Notes: a model not told the origin generated them from the sequence alone. A stretch of DNA of 47,647 nt from DAOUMU01 sp034409055 (GCA_034409055.1 DAOUMU010000467.1:1-47647), one strand, 5' to 3'; positions 14,746-24,505 are shown, counted from the first letter of the stretch. Program-made: numbers and translations.

Positions 14746-16680
14746 ATGCCGTTTACCGTGATAATCGTGAGAATCAAACAATGGGTTAAAACCCACCCCT
14801 GGGATACGGCTCTAATGGTAGGGCTGGGATTGGTCGGGTTATGGACCGGACTATGGGCCAGCGTTATCATTCTGGACGACGCCATGATAACCTTTCGCGT
14901 CGCCGAAAATTTGGCCTATGGGCGCGGTTTTGTCTATAACCTGGGCGAGCGAGTCCAGGTCACCACCACGCCCCTGTATGCTATGATCCTGGTCCCCGGC
15001 GTGTGGCTTTTTGGCTCTGCCCCCCAGGCGGCCCTGGTCCTCAATCTCAGCCTATCCAGCCTGATCCCCATCCTGGCTTATGATTTGGGTCGCCGGTTGG
15101 CCGGACGCCTGACCGGCCTGGGCGGAGCCTTACTGTTGATCCTGTCTCCTCTCCTGGTGATGGCCTTTAGCATGGAGAGCTACCTCTATGCGACCCTCAT
15201 CTTGGCCTCGATGGAGGCATACGTGGCCAGTGATGACCGCAGGGGGAGCCGTCTGGCGGGTGGGTTGGTGGGTGTCACCGCCCTGGTGCGCGGCGATGGC
15301 GTGCTACTGGGGGCTTGTATGTTAACTTGCGATTTTTTGGCCCATCGCCGTCTCCGCTGGCGGTTGATTGTGCCGGCTATGGCCATTCCTGCTGCCTGGT
15401 ATTTGTTTGCCCTGTTTTATTACGGCTGGTTTTTTCCGGCCACCTTGGCAGCCAAAACGGCTCAGGGCGAGCTTAACTGGCTGGGGCAGCGTTTTATCGA
15501 CGGCCTATGGACCTACTGGCATAAATGGACGATTGTTGAAGAGCATGAAGCTTTCTATCTCTTTCCCTTGCTGTTGGCCGTGGGGGTACTATGGAGCATC
15601 TGGACTGAACGTCCCTGGCTGATCATAGTGGGTCGCGATGTGTTGTACGTAGTCGGTTTTGTCACCCTGGCTGTTCCCACCGCCGAGTGGTATTACGCGC
15701 CTCTGATGCCCGGCATCGCCCTACTCACCGCCCGGGGCGTACAGGTTCTGGCCGATGGGCTGGCCAAACTGTTTCCAGAAAAATATCGGGCTGTTGTTTC
15801 AGGCAGCGCGGCTACCCTATTTGTGGTGACCTTACTTTTGACGATTTACCCGGTTACAAACAACATCGTTCAGCACAGTCCTGATTGGAAAGCTCAGGTT
15901 TATCCCGATACGGCCCGTTGGATTGCCGAAAACACCAATGCTTCGGCCAACCTGGCCACGATTGACATTGGTCACCTGGGTTACTGGTCGGGCCGGCAAA
16001 TTGTCGATATTGTCGGGCTGGCCCAACCTGATGTCTCCCCTCACATTGCCAAGGGTGATTTTGGTTACGCCATTCGCCATTATCAGCCGGATATGGTCTT
16101 AATTGGTTACTCCTGGCTGCCGGAAGTGCAAAGTTCGGCCTGGTTTCAAGAAGCCTATACGCCGCGTCAATATTTCAAATTCCCGACCTTAAATGAGCCG
16201 CTTCTACTTTTCAGTCGCCCGGAAGCGGTCAAAGTACAGACTGAAACCATACCGGTTCCAGAAATTCAGCCACTCCAGGTAGACTTCAATCGACAGATTA
16301 CCCTAACCGGTTGCCATCTTAACCAACCTCTCACCCCTGGGAATGGCTTGCATCTGACCCTTTTCTGGCAGGTTGAAGCGCCCCTCGAGGTTGATTTTAC
16401 CGTGTTTGTGCAGTTGGTTGACGCTGAAGACAATATTCACGCTCAAGGAGACAGTAAGCCCCAAAACGGCTTTTACAGCACGCTCTACTGGCAGCCCGGC
16501 GAGCGAGTCGTTGATTCCCATACATTCTCTCTCCCCCCCGATCTTCCTCCCGGTCATTATGACCTTTTATTTGGTTTTTACGAGTTCGAGACCGGCCTGC
16601 GCCTGCAAATCTTGGATGAAGCCGGCGTTTTCAAAAGCGACCACGTAAGACTTTCAGATATTGAGGTGCAAGCTCCTTAA
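14746..16680 (+). CDS. GT39/ArnT-like integral membrane glycosyltransferase
   Basis: A 644-residue polytopic membrane protein. The motif LDDAMITFRVAENLAYGRG (about 44-62) with its Asp pair is the first-loop signature of the GT-C lipid-linked glycosyltransferases (PMT/ArnT-like), which move sugars from polyprenyl-phosphate donors on the outer face of the membrane. About ten helices occupy residues 20-375. The C-terminal 240 residues are soluble and presumably external, with a beta-rich domain from about 515 to the end. The acceptor cannot be told from sequence. There is no clear ribosome site. A 30-bp tandem repeat follows the stop. Confidence 0.8.
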   Translation: MPFTVIIVRIKQWVKTHPWDTALMVGLGLVGLWTGLWASVIILDDAMITFRVAENLAYGRGFVYNLGERVQVTTTPLYAMILVPGVWLFGSAPQAALVLNLSLSSLIPILAYDLGRRLAGRLTGLGGALLLILSPLLVMAFSMESYLYATLILASMEAYVASDDRRGSRLAGGLVGVTALVRGDGVLLGACMLTCDFLAHRRLRWRLIVPAMAIPAAWYLFALFYYGWFFPATLAAKTAQGELNWLGQRFIDGLWTYWHKWTIVEEHEAFYLFPLLLAVGVLWSIWTERPWLIIVGRDVLYVVGFVTLAVPTAEWYYAPLMPGIALLTARGVQVLADGLAKLFPEKYRAVVSGSAATLFVVTLLLTIYPVTNNIVQHSPDWKAQVYPDTARWIAENTNASANLATIDIGHLGYWSGRQIVDIVGLAQPDVSPHIAKGDFGYAIRHYQPDMVLIGYSWLPEVQSSAWFQEAYTPRQYFKFPTLNEPLLLFSRPEAVKVQTETIPVPEIQPLQVDFNRQITLTGCHLNQPLTPGNGLHLTLFWQVEAPLEVDFTVFVQLVDAEDNIHAQGDSKPQNGFYSTLYWQPGERVVDSHTFSLPPDLPPGHYDLLFGFYEFETGLRLQILDEAGVFKSDHVRLSDIEVQAP

Positions 16681-16728
16681 ACGGGGGTGCGTTGAGCCTG
16701 GCCAGGTTTTCGGGACAGCATCCTGACC

Positions 16729-16808
16729 GGCTGAAGGCTCGACTCCGTGGTTCTGAGCGGCTGAAGGCTCGGCTCCGTGGTTCTGGCCGGCTGAAGGCTC
16801 GACTCCGT
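16729..16808. repeat. Three tandem 30-bp repeats
   Basis: GGCTGAAGGCTC starts at 16729, 16759 and 16789, giving a 30-bp period, each followed by G(A/G)CTCCG. They lie between convergent genes. Spacer-like sequence is absent, so this is not a CRISPR array. Confidence 0.75.
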
Positions 16809-16858
16809 TGAGGAAGGCCCGTGTTTCTTAACAAGCTGAAGCGCAGGGCCTCAAGTCG

Positions 16859-17461
16859 TTAAGATGCTGCTTCTCCTTTGCCATCGGCCATGAAGGCCAC
16901 CAGGCGCGTTTCCAATTCTCCATATCCGACCTGGCGATGCTCAAACTCCCAGCCCATCGATTCGGCAATGGACCGGGCTTTGGCCAGCAACTTTTCGGTC
17001 GGAGCTTGGCTAATATAGATCAGCCGCCGGTAATTGCCAAAGTACAGCGGCGATAACTCGGGGTATTTATCCAGTCCCAGCCCCCCCAGCACGGCTTTTT
17101 CATAGGCCCGCAGCAGCCAATCGGTTAAAAAAAAGGTGCCCGGCTCTTCGGCCATTATTTTGGTAAACTGGGCCGTACCCAGGTACATATCATAACAGTG
17201 GGGACCACTCACCCGCACCACGTTATGCTTGGCCAGGACCTTGTCAATCTCTGTGGCCCCACACTCACCGTAAACGACGATGATCCGGTCATAGTCTGCT
17301 CGAATTTTGGTCAGCATCGCGTCCAGGTCTTCGGTGATTTTGGGCGGGGTCATATGGTGTAGGGCCGGTAAAGCTTTTAATTCTACGTCCCAATTGTATT
17401 TGTCAATGATCTCTTTCGTTTCTTTGGCCAGCGCACCGCAGGCGATAAATAAGCTTTTCAA
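16859..17461 (-). CDS. DUF1638 domain protein
   Basis: A 200-residue cytoplasmic protein matching DUF1638, a family without assigned activity. Conserved-looking features are FIACGALAKE at the N-terminus, VVYGECGATEID, VSGPHCYDMYLG and the Cys/His residues within them, which suggest a metal or corrinoid-related role, though this is inference. The start is TTG at 17461, with GGGGGG about 6 bases upstream as a purine-rich ribosome site. It is divergent from the small gene at 17549. Confidence 0.8.
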   Translation of the reverse strand: MKSLFIACGALAKETKEIIDKYNWDVELKALPALHHMTPPKITEDLDAMLTKIRADYDRIIVVYGECGATEIDKVLAKHNVVRVSGPHCYDMYLGTAQFTKIMAEEPGTFFLTDWLLRAYEKAVLGGLGLDKYPELSPLYFGNYRRLIYISQAPTEKLLAKARSIAESMGWEFEHRQVGYGELETRLVAFMADGKGEAAS

Positions 17462-17548
17462 ACTAAATCCCCCCTTGCCAATAAATCCATCGCAAGATAA
17501 AATGTAAAAACATTTAAAGCATTAAGGCGTTGTGTAAGTAAACTCGAT

Positions 17549-17788
17549 ATGACCAGCCTGTACCGTGTTGAAGTTTTTACCAGAGGCCAACTGGTCTCAG
17601 AATATACAGTCGAAGCACCTGATGCGCTGTCGGCCATTAATTTGGTTGAAGCTAACTACGGCCAGCCTCCTAAAGTGGAATATAAGACCGTTTATCGTGA
17701 GGATGGCACCAAAGAGCATCTGTTAGTTGTTTTGGATTGGCACGGTTACACCTTTGTGGCCCGTGATACAAAGACGTCATCCCCTTAA
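17549..17788 (+). CDS. Small conserved-looking hypothetical protein
   Basis: A 79-residue soluble protein I do not recognise. It has alternating beta-strand-like stretches (LYRVEVFTRGQLVSEYTVEA, then VEYKTVYRED and HLLVVLDWHGYTFVA) around one helix (LSAINLVEANYG), compatible with a small alpha/beta fold. Its stop overlaps the stop of the convergent pentapeptide gene by four bases. No strong ribosome site is seen before the ATG. Confidence 0.55.
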   Translation: MTSLYRVEVFTRGQLVSEYTVEAPDALSAINLVEANYGQPPKVEYKTVYREDGTKEHLLVVLDWHGYTFVARDTKTSSP

Positions 17789-18549
17789 TCTTCATACACC
17801 CGGCCGGTGGGCATAATTGTTCCTTCAAGTGTCCGGGCCCGCTTATACTGAAAGTCGGTAATATCCGAGTCGGTCAGATTAGCCCTGATAAATAAAGCCC
17901 CGCTAAACACAGCGCCTTCCGTCTTAGTCCAGGTCATATCAGTTTCTTTGAGGTAAGACTCTTTAAAGTTAGCCTCGCATAAATTGGCCGTTTTAAGGTT
18001 GGCCCCTTCCAAATCTACCCGGTATAAAACTACCCGGTTCAGCGATGCGCCACGCAGATTAGCCCGCAGCAAGCTGGCCCCACTCAAATCAACCTGGTCT
18101 AAAATTGCCTCTCTCAGGTACGCTTCAACCAATTTGGCTTTTTGCAAGTTAGCGCCCTTTAAGTTGGTGCTAAAAAGATTGGCCTTGCTCAAATTCGCTT
18201 CCTTCAAATTCGCTCCACTCAAGTCTGCGCTGTTTAAATCGGCCTCACTTAAATCGGCCCCGCTTAAATCAATCCCACTTAAATTCTGGGCTGATAAATC
18301 AAAACCCTTGAAGGAACCGGTCCGATCACTCTTGGCCCAATTTAAAACCAGTTCCAGTTGCTCTTCACGGGTTTGGGTATCTATCTTTCCAGTGTCTTTG
18401 ACAGCGGTCACTTGCTTTTCGATCACCAGATCTCTGATGGCCGATTCGTAGGTATAGCCTGGCATCCATTGCCCGCAATGTTTACAGATGATCGCTTTAA
18501 GCCTGATCTCTTCGTCGCAGAAAGGGCATCGTTTCATTTCATCTGACAT
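17785..18549 (-). CDS. Pentapeptide-repeat protein with N-terminal zinc ribbon
   Basis: A 254-residue protein. Residues 8-25 form a zinc-ribbon motif (CPFC...CKHC). From about residue 82 to 240 there is an uninterrupted run of A(D/N)LXX pentapeptides (LSGADLSEADLNSADL and so on), which folds as a right-handed quadrilateral beta-helix. Such proteins can mimic DNA or serve as scaffolds; the specific role is unknown. GGAGATACGACC before the ATG is a good ribosome site. On the nucleotide level the repeats give a strongly periodic 15-bp pattern. Confidence 0.85.
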   Translation of the reverse strand: MSDEMKRCPFCDEEIRLKAIICKHCGQWMPGYTYESAIRDLVIEKQVTAVKDTGKIDTQTREEQLELVLNWAKSDRTGSFKGFDLSAQNLSGIDLSGADLSEADLNSADLSGANLKEANLSKANLFSTNLKGANLQKAKLVEAYLREAILDQVDLSGASLLRANLRGASLNRVVLYRVDLEGANLKTANLCEANFKESYLKETDMTWTKTEGAVFSGALFIRANLTDSDITDFQYKRARTLEGTIMPTGRVYED

Positions 18550-18621
18550 GGTCGTATCTCCTGGCCCAATGATGCGATATTATAGCTAAGGATGGGGAAA
18601 AATGAAAAGGTGGAACAAGTT

Positions 18622-19971
18622 CTACCGTGACCAGGAGATTTGTTCGTCACCCCAGTCTCGCGGCCCGTAGGGCTCAATAACCTTGGGGATGGCGTAGAAA
18701 CCACCGTCGTAAGTGAAGAGAGGACGATCGTTTGTACCATCCCGGCTGATCAGGCGCAGACTCCAGTTCGAGCCATCAAAGAAGACATAAGCAATCCATT
18801 GGCCATCGGGAGACCAGGCTGGCAGGCCCTCCAGGCCAGGGTTGGTGGTAAACCGGTGCTTATTTGTCCCATCGGCGTTGATGAGATACAAATCCCAACT
18901 GCCGCTAACGGGACTCTGATAGACGATTTCCTCTGAAACAGGTGACCAGTCCGGGTGCGCGGCTTCAGCTTCCTCCAAAATCGGTCCAATTACGTTGGGG
19001 CCCGCTTCCCACGGTTTGAGGGGGATGGCTTTGGCCAGCCACAACCCACAGCGATTGGCGGTCACGTCACACCCCCGATACACAAAGCGTTCGTTGTCCG
19101 GGGCCCAGGAGGGCTGCTGTCCGGCAATTTGTAACTCCTCTTCGCCGGAACCGTCCGCATAAAAGAATATGATCCGGGTAATGCCGTCCCCATTGCGCCC
19201 CGTGTCAAACAGAATACGCTGGCCATCGGGAGACCAATCCGGGTGTGAATCTTCATAATAGCCGGTCATATGGCGGACGGCAGTGGCGTCGAGGCTGGCA
19301 GTCTGGATCCACCGTTCGGCCGTCGGTGTAGCGCAGCCTCTGTAGGGATGGCGCTGCCCCGGTCTGATCTCATCGGGAATGCCTCCCCAACCCCGGAAGG
19401 TCAACTGCTGCCCAGCGGGGGACAGGGCCGGTTCGCTGGCGTTGTTCAGGGCGAAAATGCGCCGGGTGGCCTGGCACGACTCGGGGTTGCTCAAACAAGC
19501 CCTGACGTCGATGACGTTGATTTCGTAAGTACAGCGGTTGGGAGCATTGTTCCAAAAGCTGAAAGCAATGTGACCGGTGGGCCCGCTGGCAGCAGGGGCA
19601 GAGATGGTGACGGTAGGGGGCGGTTTGGCCGGAGGGGGACCAGTTGGGCCGGTCAGCGGCGTTGTTGGTACGGCGGACGGGGCGAGTATCCAAATTTTCT
19701 GACCGGGGTGAATTAGATTAGGCGCAGTAATGGGCGTAAATGAAGGATCGGTCACCGCTTTAGCCGCCGTGGCCTCAATGATCAGAGGGTAATAATAACC
19801 ATCCCCCAAATATTTTTCGGCCAGTTTCCACAGGCTGTCGCTGTGTTGAATGTGGTAGACCTGTCCTTCATCACCCTGGGCTTGAATGGGCCAGGGGCAG
19901 GCAAGTAAAATTATCAGAAAAAGCGCCACCAGCCACCCCGCAGGATGGCCAAGCCAGTCTTTGACTTTCAT
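18622..19971 (-). CDS. Secreted LysM plus TolB-like beta-propeller protein
   Basis: A 449-residue exported protein. Residues 1-32 are a signal peptide ending near AQG. A LysM domain at about 38-97 (YHIQHSDSLWKLAEKYLG ... HPGQKIWIL) would bind peptidoglycan. A Pro-rich linker follows, then from about 145 to the end a PD40/TolB-type propeller with repeated WSPDG or WSPVS motifs, including HPDWSPDGQRILF and PAWSPDGQWIAYV. Probable location is the cell wall or periplasm. No strong ribosome site precedes the ATG. Ligand and partner are unknown. Confidence 0.82.
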   Translation of the reverse strand: MKVKDWLGHPAGWLVALFLIILLACPWPIQAQGDEGQVYHIQHSDSLWKLAEKYLGDGYYYPLIIEATAAKAVTDPSFTPITAPNLIHPGQKIWILAPSAVPTTPLTGPTGPPPAKPPPTVTISAPAASGPTGHIAFSFWNNAPNRCTYEINVIDVRACLSNPESCQATRRIFALNNASEPALSPAGQQLTFRGWGGIPDEIRPGQRHPYRGCATPTAERWIQTASLDATAVRHMTGYYEDSHPDWSPDGQRILFDTGRNGDGITRIIFFYADGSGEEELQIAGQQPSWAPDNERFVYRGCDVTANRCGLWLAKAIPLKPWEAGPNVIGPILEEAEAAHPDWSPVSEEIVYQSPVSGSWDLYLINADGTNKHRFTTNPGLEGLPAWSPDGQWIAYVFFDGSNWSLRLISRDGTNDRPLFTYDGGFYAIPKVIEPYGPRDWGDEQISWSR

Positions 19972-19984
19972 CTGTTGAACACCC

Positions 19985-20340
19985 GTTTAGGAATTCAGTT
20001 ATCAGTGATCGGTAGTCAGTGATCAGTCATCAGTGATCAGTCATCAGTGATCAGTCATCAGTGATCGGTAGTCAGTGATCAGTTATCAGTCTGGCAGTAT
20101 TGCTTAACTCAATGACATTGACTGGTCACGGTTCACGCTATATATTATACGGGTAGGTGTTATTTTCCTTCATTTGGTTTTAAAGAGGTTTTGACATCGC
20201 TTTAGCTTTAACTTACAATCAGTTATTGGTTATCGGTTATCAGCGGTCCATAAGCCTTCATCCTTCAGGCTAATTCATTAAGGAAGGAAACACACTGAAA
20301 ACTGATGACTGAACACTGATAACTGAACAAGGGGTGGACC
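19985..20340. repeat. Intergenic region with GATCAGT-type direct repeats
   Basis: No gene is seen. Positions about 20000-20090 are a degenerate tandem of TCAGTGATCAGTCA units (period roughly 14-21), and related units recur at 20218-20240 and 20297-20325. Simple local duplications of this kind can form cruciforms. Confidence 0.6.
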
Positions 20341-21939
20341 ATGCGTAAATTCTCATCTTATGGCCCTGTTGATACGGATTTACATTATTATGTCCCCAGG
20401 CGGGCACTGGTTGATCGAGCTTTTACGGAACTGCTCGGTGAAAATCCTGACAAAGGGGGGCATTACATCACCATCTGGGCTCCCAGGCAAAGGGGGAAAA
20501 CCTGGGTGATGCAGCAAGTACTTTCTAGATTACGGCGTGACCCCCAGTATGGAAGATTTGATGCACTGAAGATTAACCTGGAACACCTGAAAATGGAAAA
20601 GGATGTGGATAGAATTGTACAGGTCATTGCCGGGGAAATTATAGAAGAGTTAGCCTTAGAAAATGTAACCGTCAATAAATTAGATGAATTCTACCATATA
20701 TTTAAAAAGGGTGTTCTGAAGAAGCCGCTCATTTTAATAATGGATGAGTTTGATGCTCTGACCGAAGAGACAATTAGTGGCATCGCCGGAATTTTCAGAA
20801 ATATTTATAACCGCCGGCGGGATGACGCCGATAAAACGACCGGGGAAAAAGCTTATCTACTGCATGGGGTGGCCCTGATTGGGGTCAGAGCGGTGTTGGG
20901 CATTGAAAACGTCACCGGTTCACCCTTTAATGTGCAGCGCAGTCTGCATATTCCCAACCTGACTTTTGCCGAAGTTGAGAGTATGTTCAATTGGTACGAG
21001 CGGGAAAGCGGGCAACCGGTTGCCCCGGAGGTGATAGAGCGGCTCTATTATGAAACCCAGGGCCAACCCGGCCTGGTCTCCTGGTTCGGCGAACTGTTGA
21101 CCGAAACCTACAATGAAGAAAAAGATAAGCCCATTACGATGAACAATTTTGACTATACCTTCTTATGGGCGACTGAAGGTTTAGGGAATGCCAACATTTT
21201 AAATATTATCAGTAAGGCCAGGCAGGAGCCGTACAAAAATACTGTGCTGGAGCTATTCAAGACGGACGAGAAGATCAATTTTAGATATGACGATGTCAGG
21301 TTGAACTTCTTATATCTGAACGGGGTGATTGATATTGAAGAAACGGACAGGCAGCTTTTTGTCAAATTTTCCTGTCCGTTTGTGCAGAAGCGACTGTTTA
21401 ATTATTTCTCTTATGACCTCTTTGGCTATCTGGGCAAGCTTCATGAACCGTTTGAAAATCTTGAAGATACCATCACCCCGGATCGCTTGAATATCGGCAA
21501 CCTCATCAAGCGGTATGAGCGTTACTTGAAAAAGAACCGGGACTGGTTGTTAAAGGACGCGCCACGCAGAACCGATTTACGGGTCTATGAAGCCGTTTAC
21601 CATTTTAACCTGTATATGTATGTCTCTGAGTTTCTCAGCAATCCAGGGGGGCAGGTTTACCCCGAATTTCCGACGGGTAATGGCCAGATAGATCTGATCA
21701 TTAAGTATAGCGGCCAGGTGTATGGCCTTGAGGTCAAAAGTTATACCGATGAATTTGGCTATCGACGAGCCTTAAAACAGGCGGCTGACTATGGCCAGCA
21801 GTTACAACTGGCCCAGATTTGGCTGGTCTTTTTTGTGGAATACGTTGATGAGGCCAACCGGCAAAAGTATGAAGCGGTCTACGTGGATGAAGTAACCGGC
21901 GTCACGGTGACCCCTATTTTTGTTGAGACGGGAAGCTGA
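20341..21939 (+). CDS. AAA ATPase fused to a PD-(D/E)XK nuclease domain
   Basis: A 532-residue protein. The N-terminal ATPase has a degenerate Walker A, APRQRGKT (47-54, first Gly replaced by Ala), Walker B LILIMDEFDAL (130-140) and a C-terminal helical lid with TQGQPGLVSWF. The last 110 residues resemble a PD-(D/E)XK nuclease with FPTGNGQIDLII followed by GLEVKS. Family relatives of this AAA-plus-nuclease layout are common in bacterial accessory regions and sometimes resemble defence or mobile-element proteins; the role here is unknown. The gene stands alone between repeats. The start is ATG after GGGGTGGACC, an acceptable ribosome site. Base use is more A/T-rich than its neighbours, which hints at horizontal transfer. 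Confidence 0.75.
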   Translation: MRKFSSYGPVDTDLHYYVPRRALVDRAFTELLGENPDKGGHYITIWAPRQRGKTWVMQQVLSRLRRDPQYGRFDALKINLEHLKMEKDVDRIVQVIAGEIIEELALENVTVNKLDEFYHIFKKGVLKKPLILIMDEFDALTEETISGIAGIFRNIYNRRRDDADKTTGEKAYLLHGVALIGVRAVLGIENVTGSPFNVQRSLHIPNLTFAEVESMFNWYERESGQPVAPEVIERLYYETQGQPGLVSWFGELLTETYNEEKDKPITMNNFDYTFLWATEGLGNANILNIISKARQEPYKNTVLELFKTDEKINFRYDDVRLNFLYLNGVIDIEETDRQLFVKFSCPFVQKRLFNYFSYDLFGYLGKLHEPFENLEDTITPDRLNIGNLIKRYERYLKKNRDWLLKDAPRRTDLRVYEAVYHFNLYMYVSEFLSNPGGQVYPEFPTGNGQIDLIIKYSGQVYGLEVKSYTDEFGYRRALKQAADYGQQLQLAQIWLVFFVEYVDEANRQKYEAVYVDEVTGVTVTPIFVETGS

Positions 21940-21948
21940 ATCGATAAT

Positions 21949-23958
21949 TTAGAAATTAGAAACGACAAAGGCGAACAAGCCACCGGCGATAAAGAGAAAC
22001 AACAGAATCCCCCCAATAATAGCCAGGATCGTGGTAAGATCGATATCTCTGGCCGGGGTGATGGTTTCGCCTTCAATGGCCTGTTTGACGCCACGGGCGG
22101 CCTGGCGGGCATAGTAGTCTATGGAGCGCTGTTTGACCCCGGTCCAGACCCAGTCCCGGTCGGGCATGGGCACGACCAGTTTCCTGGCTCCACTGCTGGC
22201 CACAGCCGGAGCGACCTCTGCTGCAGCCAGGACCTGCCACGAACCAATGACGTAATGGGCCGTCTCCATAAGGTTGCCTGTCGCCGCCGAGAAGGGTTGG
22301 GCGGTCATGGCTGTCACTGCCTCTGGGGTCACGCCCACCGGTTTGAGTTGCAGACCCGGCAGGTTGTGTTGGAGATGACCGATAATGGTTTGGCCCAGCT
22401 TGCCTTCATCGCCATCAATGACCACCACCAAAATATCCTTCAATTTTCGGGCCTGGTCTGCTTGGGCAAGCTGCCCATCCTGGCGAATAGCCCACCAGTG
22501 ATAGAACCAAACACCGGCGGCCAATACAGAAATCACCAGGGCGTTCAGGACCTGGGTAATAAAATCGTCGGGTAAATCTGCGCCGAGGAGAGCGGTCAGA
22601 ATGTGGAAGACAAACCAACCCACGCTGCTAAAAACGGCCACAGCGGCCACAAAGACGCACAAATAGAGGTATATCTTGCGGACGGTTGAACGCCGTTCCG
22701 CTTCGCCGTCCCCCTCTGCCTCCTCTTTTGAGGTGGGGGTAGGCGTAACGGCCAGGTTTTGCATAGCCCGCCAGGGGATCAACCAGACCGGCACCCCGAC
22801 CACGGTCATGGCTGTAAAAAGGGCGACTTGCTCCCGATAATAGGCCAGACCAATCTCATCCGGCGTGGTCAGTAGATCGACCAGGATACTCAACAATCCC
22901 CCCACCCCACTGAGCAGCACCCCCAGCCCAATGGCTGCCACCAGGTAGGCATAGATTCGGCGCACGCCGGCCTGACGCGGCACTTCTGGCGCTTGATTGG
23001 CGTCGTGCCGCAAAACCTGCCAGTGGTAAGCCCAAAAAACGGCCCCAACAATCACCAGGGGTACGGGCCAACTTAATTGACTGAGCAGCGGCTCTGGCGA
23101 GGGTTCACCGCCCAAAGCGAGCTCAATCAGTCGCTTTAAAAGCGTGGTGGCGCTACCAACGGCCATAACCGAAAAGACGAAAACGGTCAGGTAAAGATAG
23201 AGTTTGCGCAAAACAGAGCGTTCTTCGGCTGGGGTGCCTTTAGAGAATGTCTGCTGTAGGAGTAGCCAGTGACCAACCCAAATAGATCCGCCCACTAACA
23301 GCCTGGCGATGTTATGGGCCATGGGCGTTCGCCAGATCACGTCAGCCGGGAGTTGCATCAGCAGTCGTAACAGACCGGTGGCTCCCCAACTGACCATCAC
23401 CAGTCCGGCCAGAGAGAAGGCCAGCAGGTAGAGGCGGCGCACCCCTCCCCGGTCGTTTTCTTCGTTAGGCGGGGGAGCAGAGGCATCCTGGACCACAAAT
23501 GCCTGATCGTCAGCCCGGACCTGACGCCAGAGGTAAAACCAGACCACCCCCCAAACCAGCAGGGCAGCTAGGTGCTCAGCGGTGGTTAAATCATAAGGAT
23601 AATAATTCGGACGCCTGACATCAACCAGGGCCAACAGGCCGTTATCTACCAGGCGGTAGATGTTGCTAAAAATCGGTGTTGCCCCGGCCGCCATGATGCC
23701 GTAGAAGTAAATTCGCCGGACAATTGAGCTGCGTTCTTCTTCATCCCTGTCGGTCAGGCGTTGAGCCATCAGCCAATGGAACAGAAAAATGGGTAGACCG
23801 ACGATAATGATGGCCAGCCAGGTGGCCAGGCCAATGATTTGGCCTTGACCAATGCCTTCACTCACAATCAGGCGAGCCAGGCCAATCACCGACCAGGTGA
23901 CTCCGACCAAACTGATCGCTGAAACGAGGTATAAGTAAATACGTCGTACGGTTAACAT
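21949..23958 (-). CDS. Six-fold DUF5671 repeat membrane protein
   Basis: A 669-residue membrane protein built from six copies of a DUF5671-like unit, each beginning with VRRIYLYL-type sequence and containing two or more helices ending in a HW- or W-rich segment (FHWLMAQR, FYLWRQV, GHWLLLQQ, YHWQVLRH, LIPWRAM, YHWWAIR). After the sixth unit, about residues 505-640 form a soluble part (KLKDILVVVIDGDEGKLGQ), then a C-terminal membrane helix. The function is not known. GGAGATACCT precedes the ATG. It lies 36 bases downstream of the small anchored protein gene, probably the same transcript. Confidence 0.8.
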   Translation of the reverse strand: MLTVRRIYLYLVSAISLVGVTWSVIGLARLIVSEGIGQGQIIGLATWLAIIIVGLPIFLFHWLMAQRLTDRDEEERSSIVRRIYFYGIMAAGATPIFSNIYRLVDNGLLALVDVRRPNYYPYDLTTAEHLAALLVWGVVWFYLWRQVRADDQAFVVQDASAPPPNEENDRGGVRRLYLLAFSLAGLVMVSWGATGLLRLLMQLPADVIWRTPMAHNIARLLVGGSIWVGHWLLLQQTFSKGTPAEERSVLRKLYLYLTVFVFSVMAVGSATTLLKRLIELALGGEPSPEPLLSQLSWPVPLVIVGAVFWAYHWQVLRHDANQAPEVPRQAGVRRIYAYLVAAIGLGVLLSGVGGLLSILVDLLTTPDEIGLAYYREQVALFTAMTVVGVPVWLIPWRAMQNLAVTPTPTSKEEAEGDGEAERRSTVRKIYLYLCVFVAAVAVFSSVGWFVFHILTALLGADLPDDFITQVLNALVISVLAAGVWFYHWWAIRQDGQLAQADQARKLKDILVVVIDGDEGKLGQTIIGHLQHNLPGLQLKPVGVTPEAVTAMTAQPFSAATGNLMETAHYVIGSWQVLAAAEVAPAVASSGARKLVVPMPDRDWVWTGVKQRSIDYYARQAARGVKQAIEGETITPARDIDLTTILAIIGGILLFLFIAGGLFAFVVSNF

Positions 23959-23994
23959 AGGTATCTCCTAAAACGGAAGACCGCAAAGCCCTCT

Positions 23995-24474
23995 TTAATC
24001 CCGGTCTGCCTCATTCCAATCATACCCCCAGTAGGGATAAGGGAACTGTATCAATTTCCAATCGCCATTAGCCGTGGCCCGCAGGTGGGCGGTGTCTCGG
24101 CTGGCATAACTGCCACTATCAAAAGGCCCGCCACCGCTGTAAGTGGTGATCGATACCTGGACATGGGCTCGATCGCCGTTGATGGTACTTTCGCCAATCT
24201 GGAGAGAGGCTTCGGACCGATTGCCAAAATCATCGACCACAAAAATAAAATCATCGCGGTCCGGCTTTGACTTTATTTCATCCGATAGATAGTCGTAGGC
24301 TTTGTCGTAATCCTGGCGTTGGATGGCCAAAAAGTAGTTGTGAACCACCCCCGCCGGCGAGTCATCGGCCACGTAATCCTCCCACTGTCCGCGAGTCAAA
24401 ACCACGATAATGGCCACAACGATCAATAATACGATACCGGCGACGATACCCATCAGGAATTTATCGCTTTTCAT
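23995..24474 (-). CDS. Membrane-anchored NTF2-like (DUF4878-type) protein
   Basis: A 159-residue protein with an N-terminal membrane helix (GIVAGIVLLIVVAIIVVL, about 9-26) and an outside domain. Residues 40-70 (SPAGVVHNYFLAIQRQDYDKAYDYL) have the helical start of NTF2-like DUF4878 domains, followed by beta strands (AHVQVSITTYS, DWKLIQFPYPYWGYDW). Such domains are often ligand-binding or lipoprotein-like with no assigned role. GAGGT lies before the ATG. An extended -10 at 24506-24514 precedes it, and the DUF5671 gene follows in the same direction. Confidence 0.7.
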   Translation of the reverse strand: MKSDKFLMGIVAGIVLLIVVAIIVVLTRGQWEDYVADDSPAGVVHNYFLAIQRQDYDKAYDYLSDEIKSKPDRDDFIFVVDDFGNRSEASLQIGESTINGDRAHVQVSITTYSGGGPFDSGSYASRDTAHLRATANGDWKLIQFPYPYWGYDWNEADRD

Positions 24475-24505
24475 GGTTTACCTCATGCAAGAATTGTCTA
24501 TTATT

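Noticed and set aside
16729..16808. The 30-bp tandem repeat as a CRISPR array
   Set aside because: Repeats are contiguous without unique spacers and no cas genes are near.
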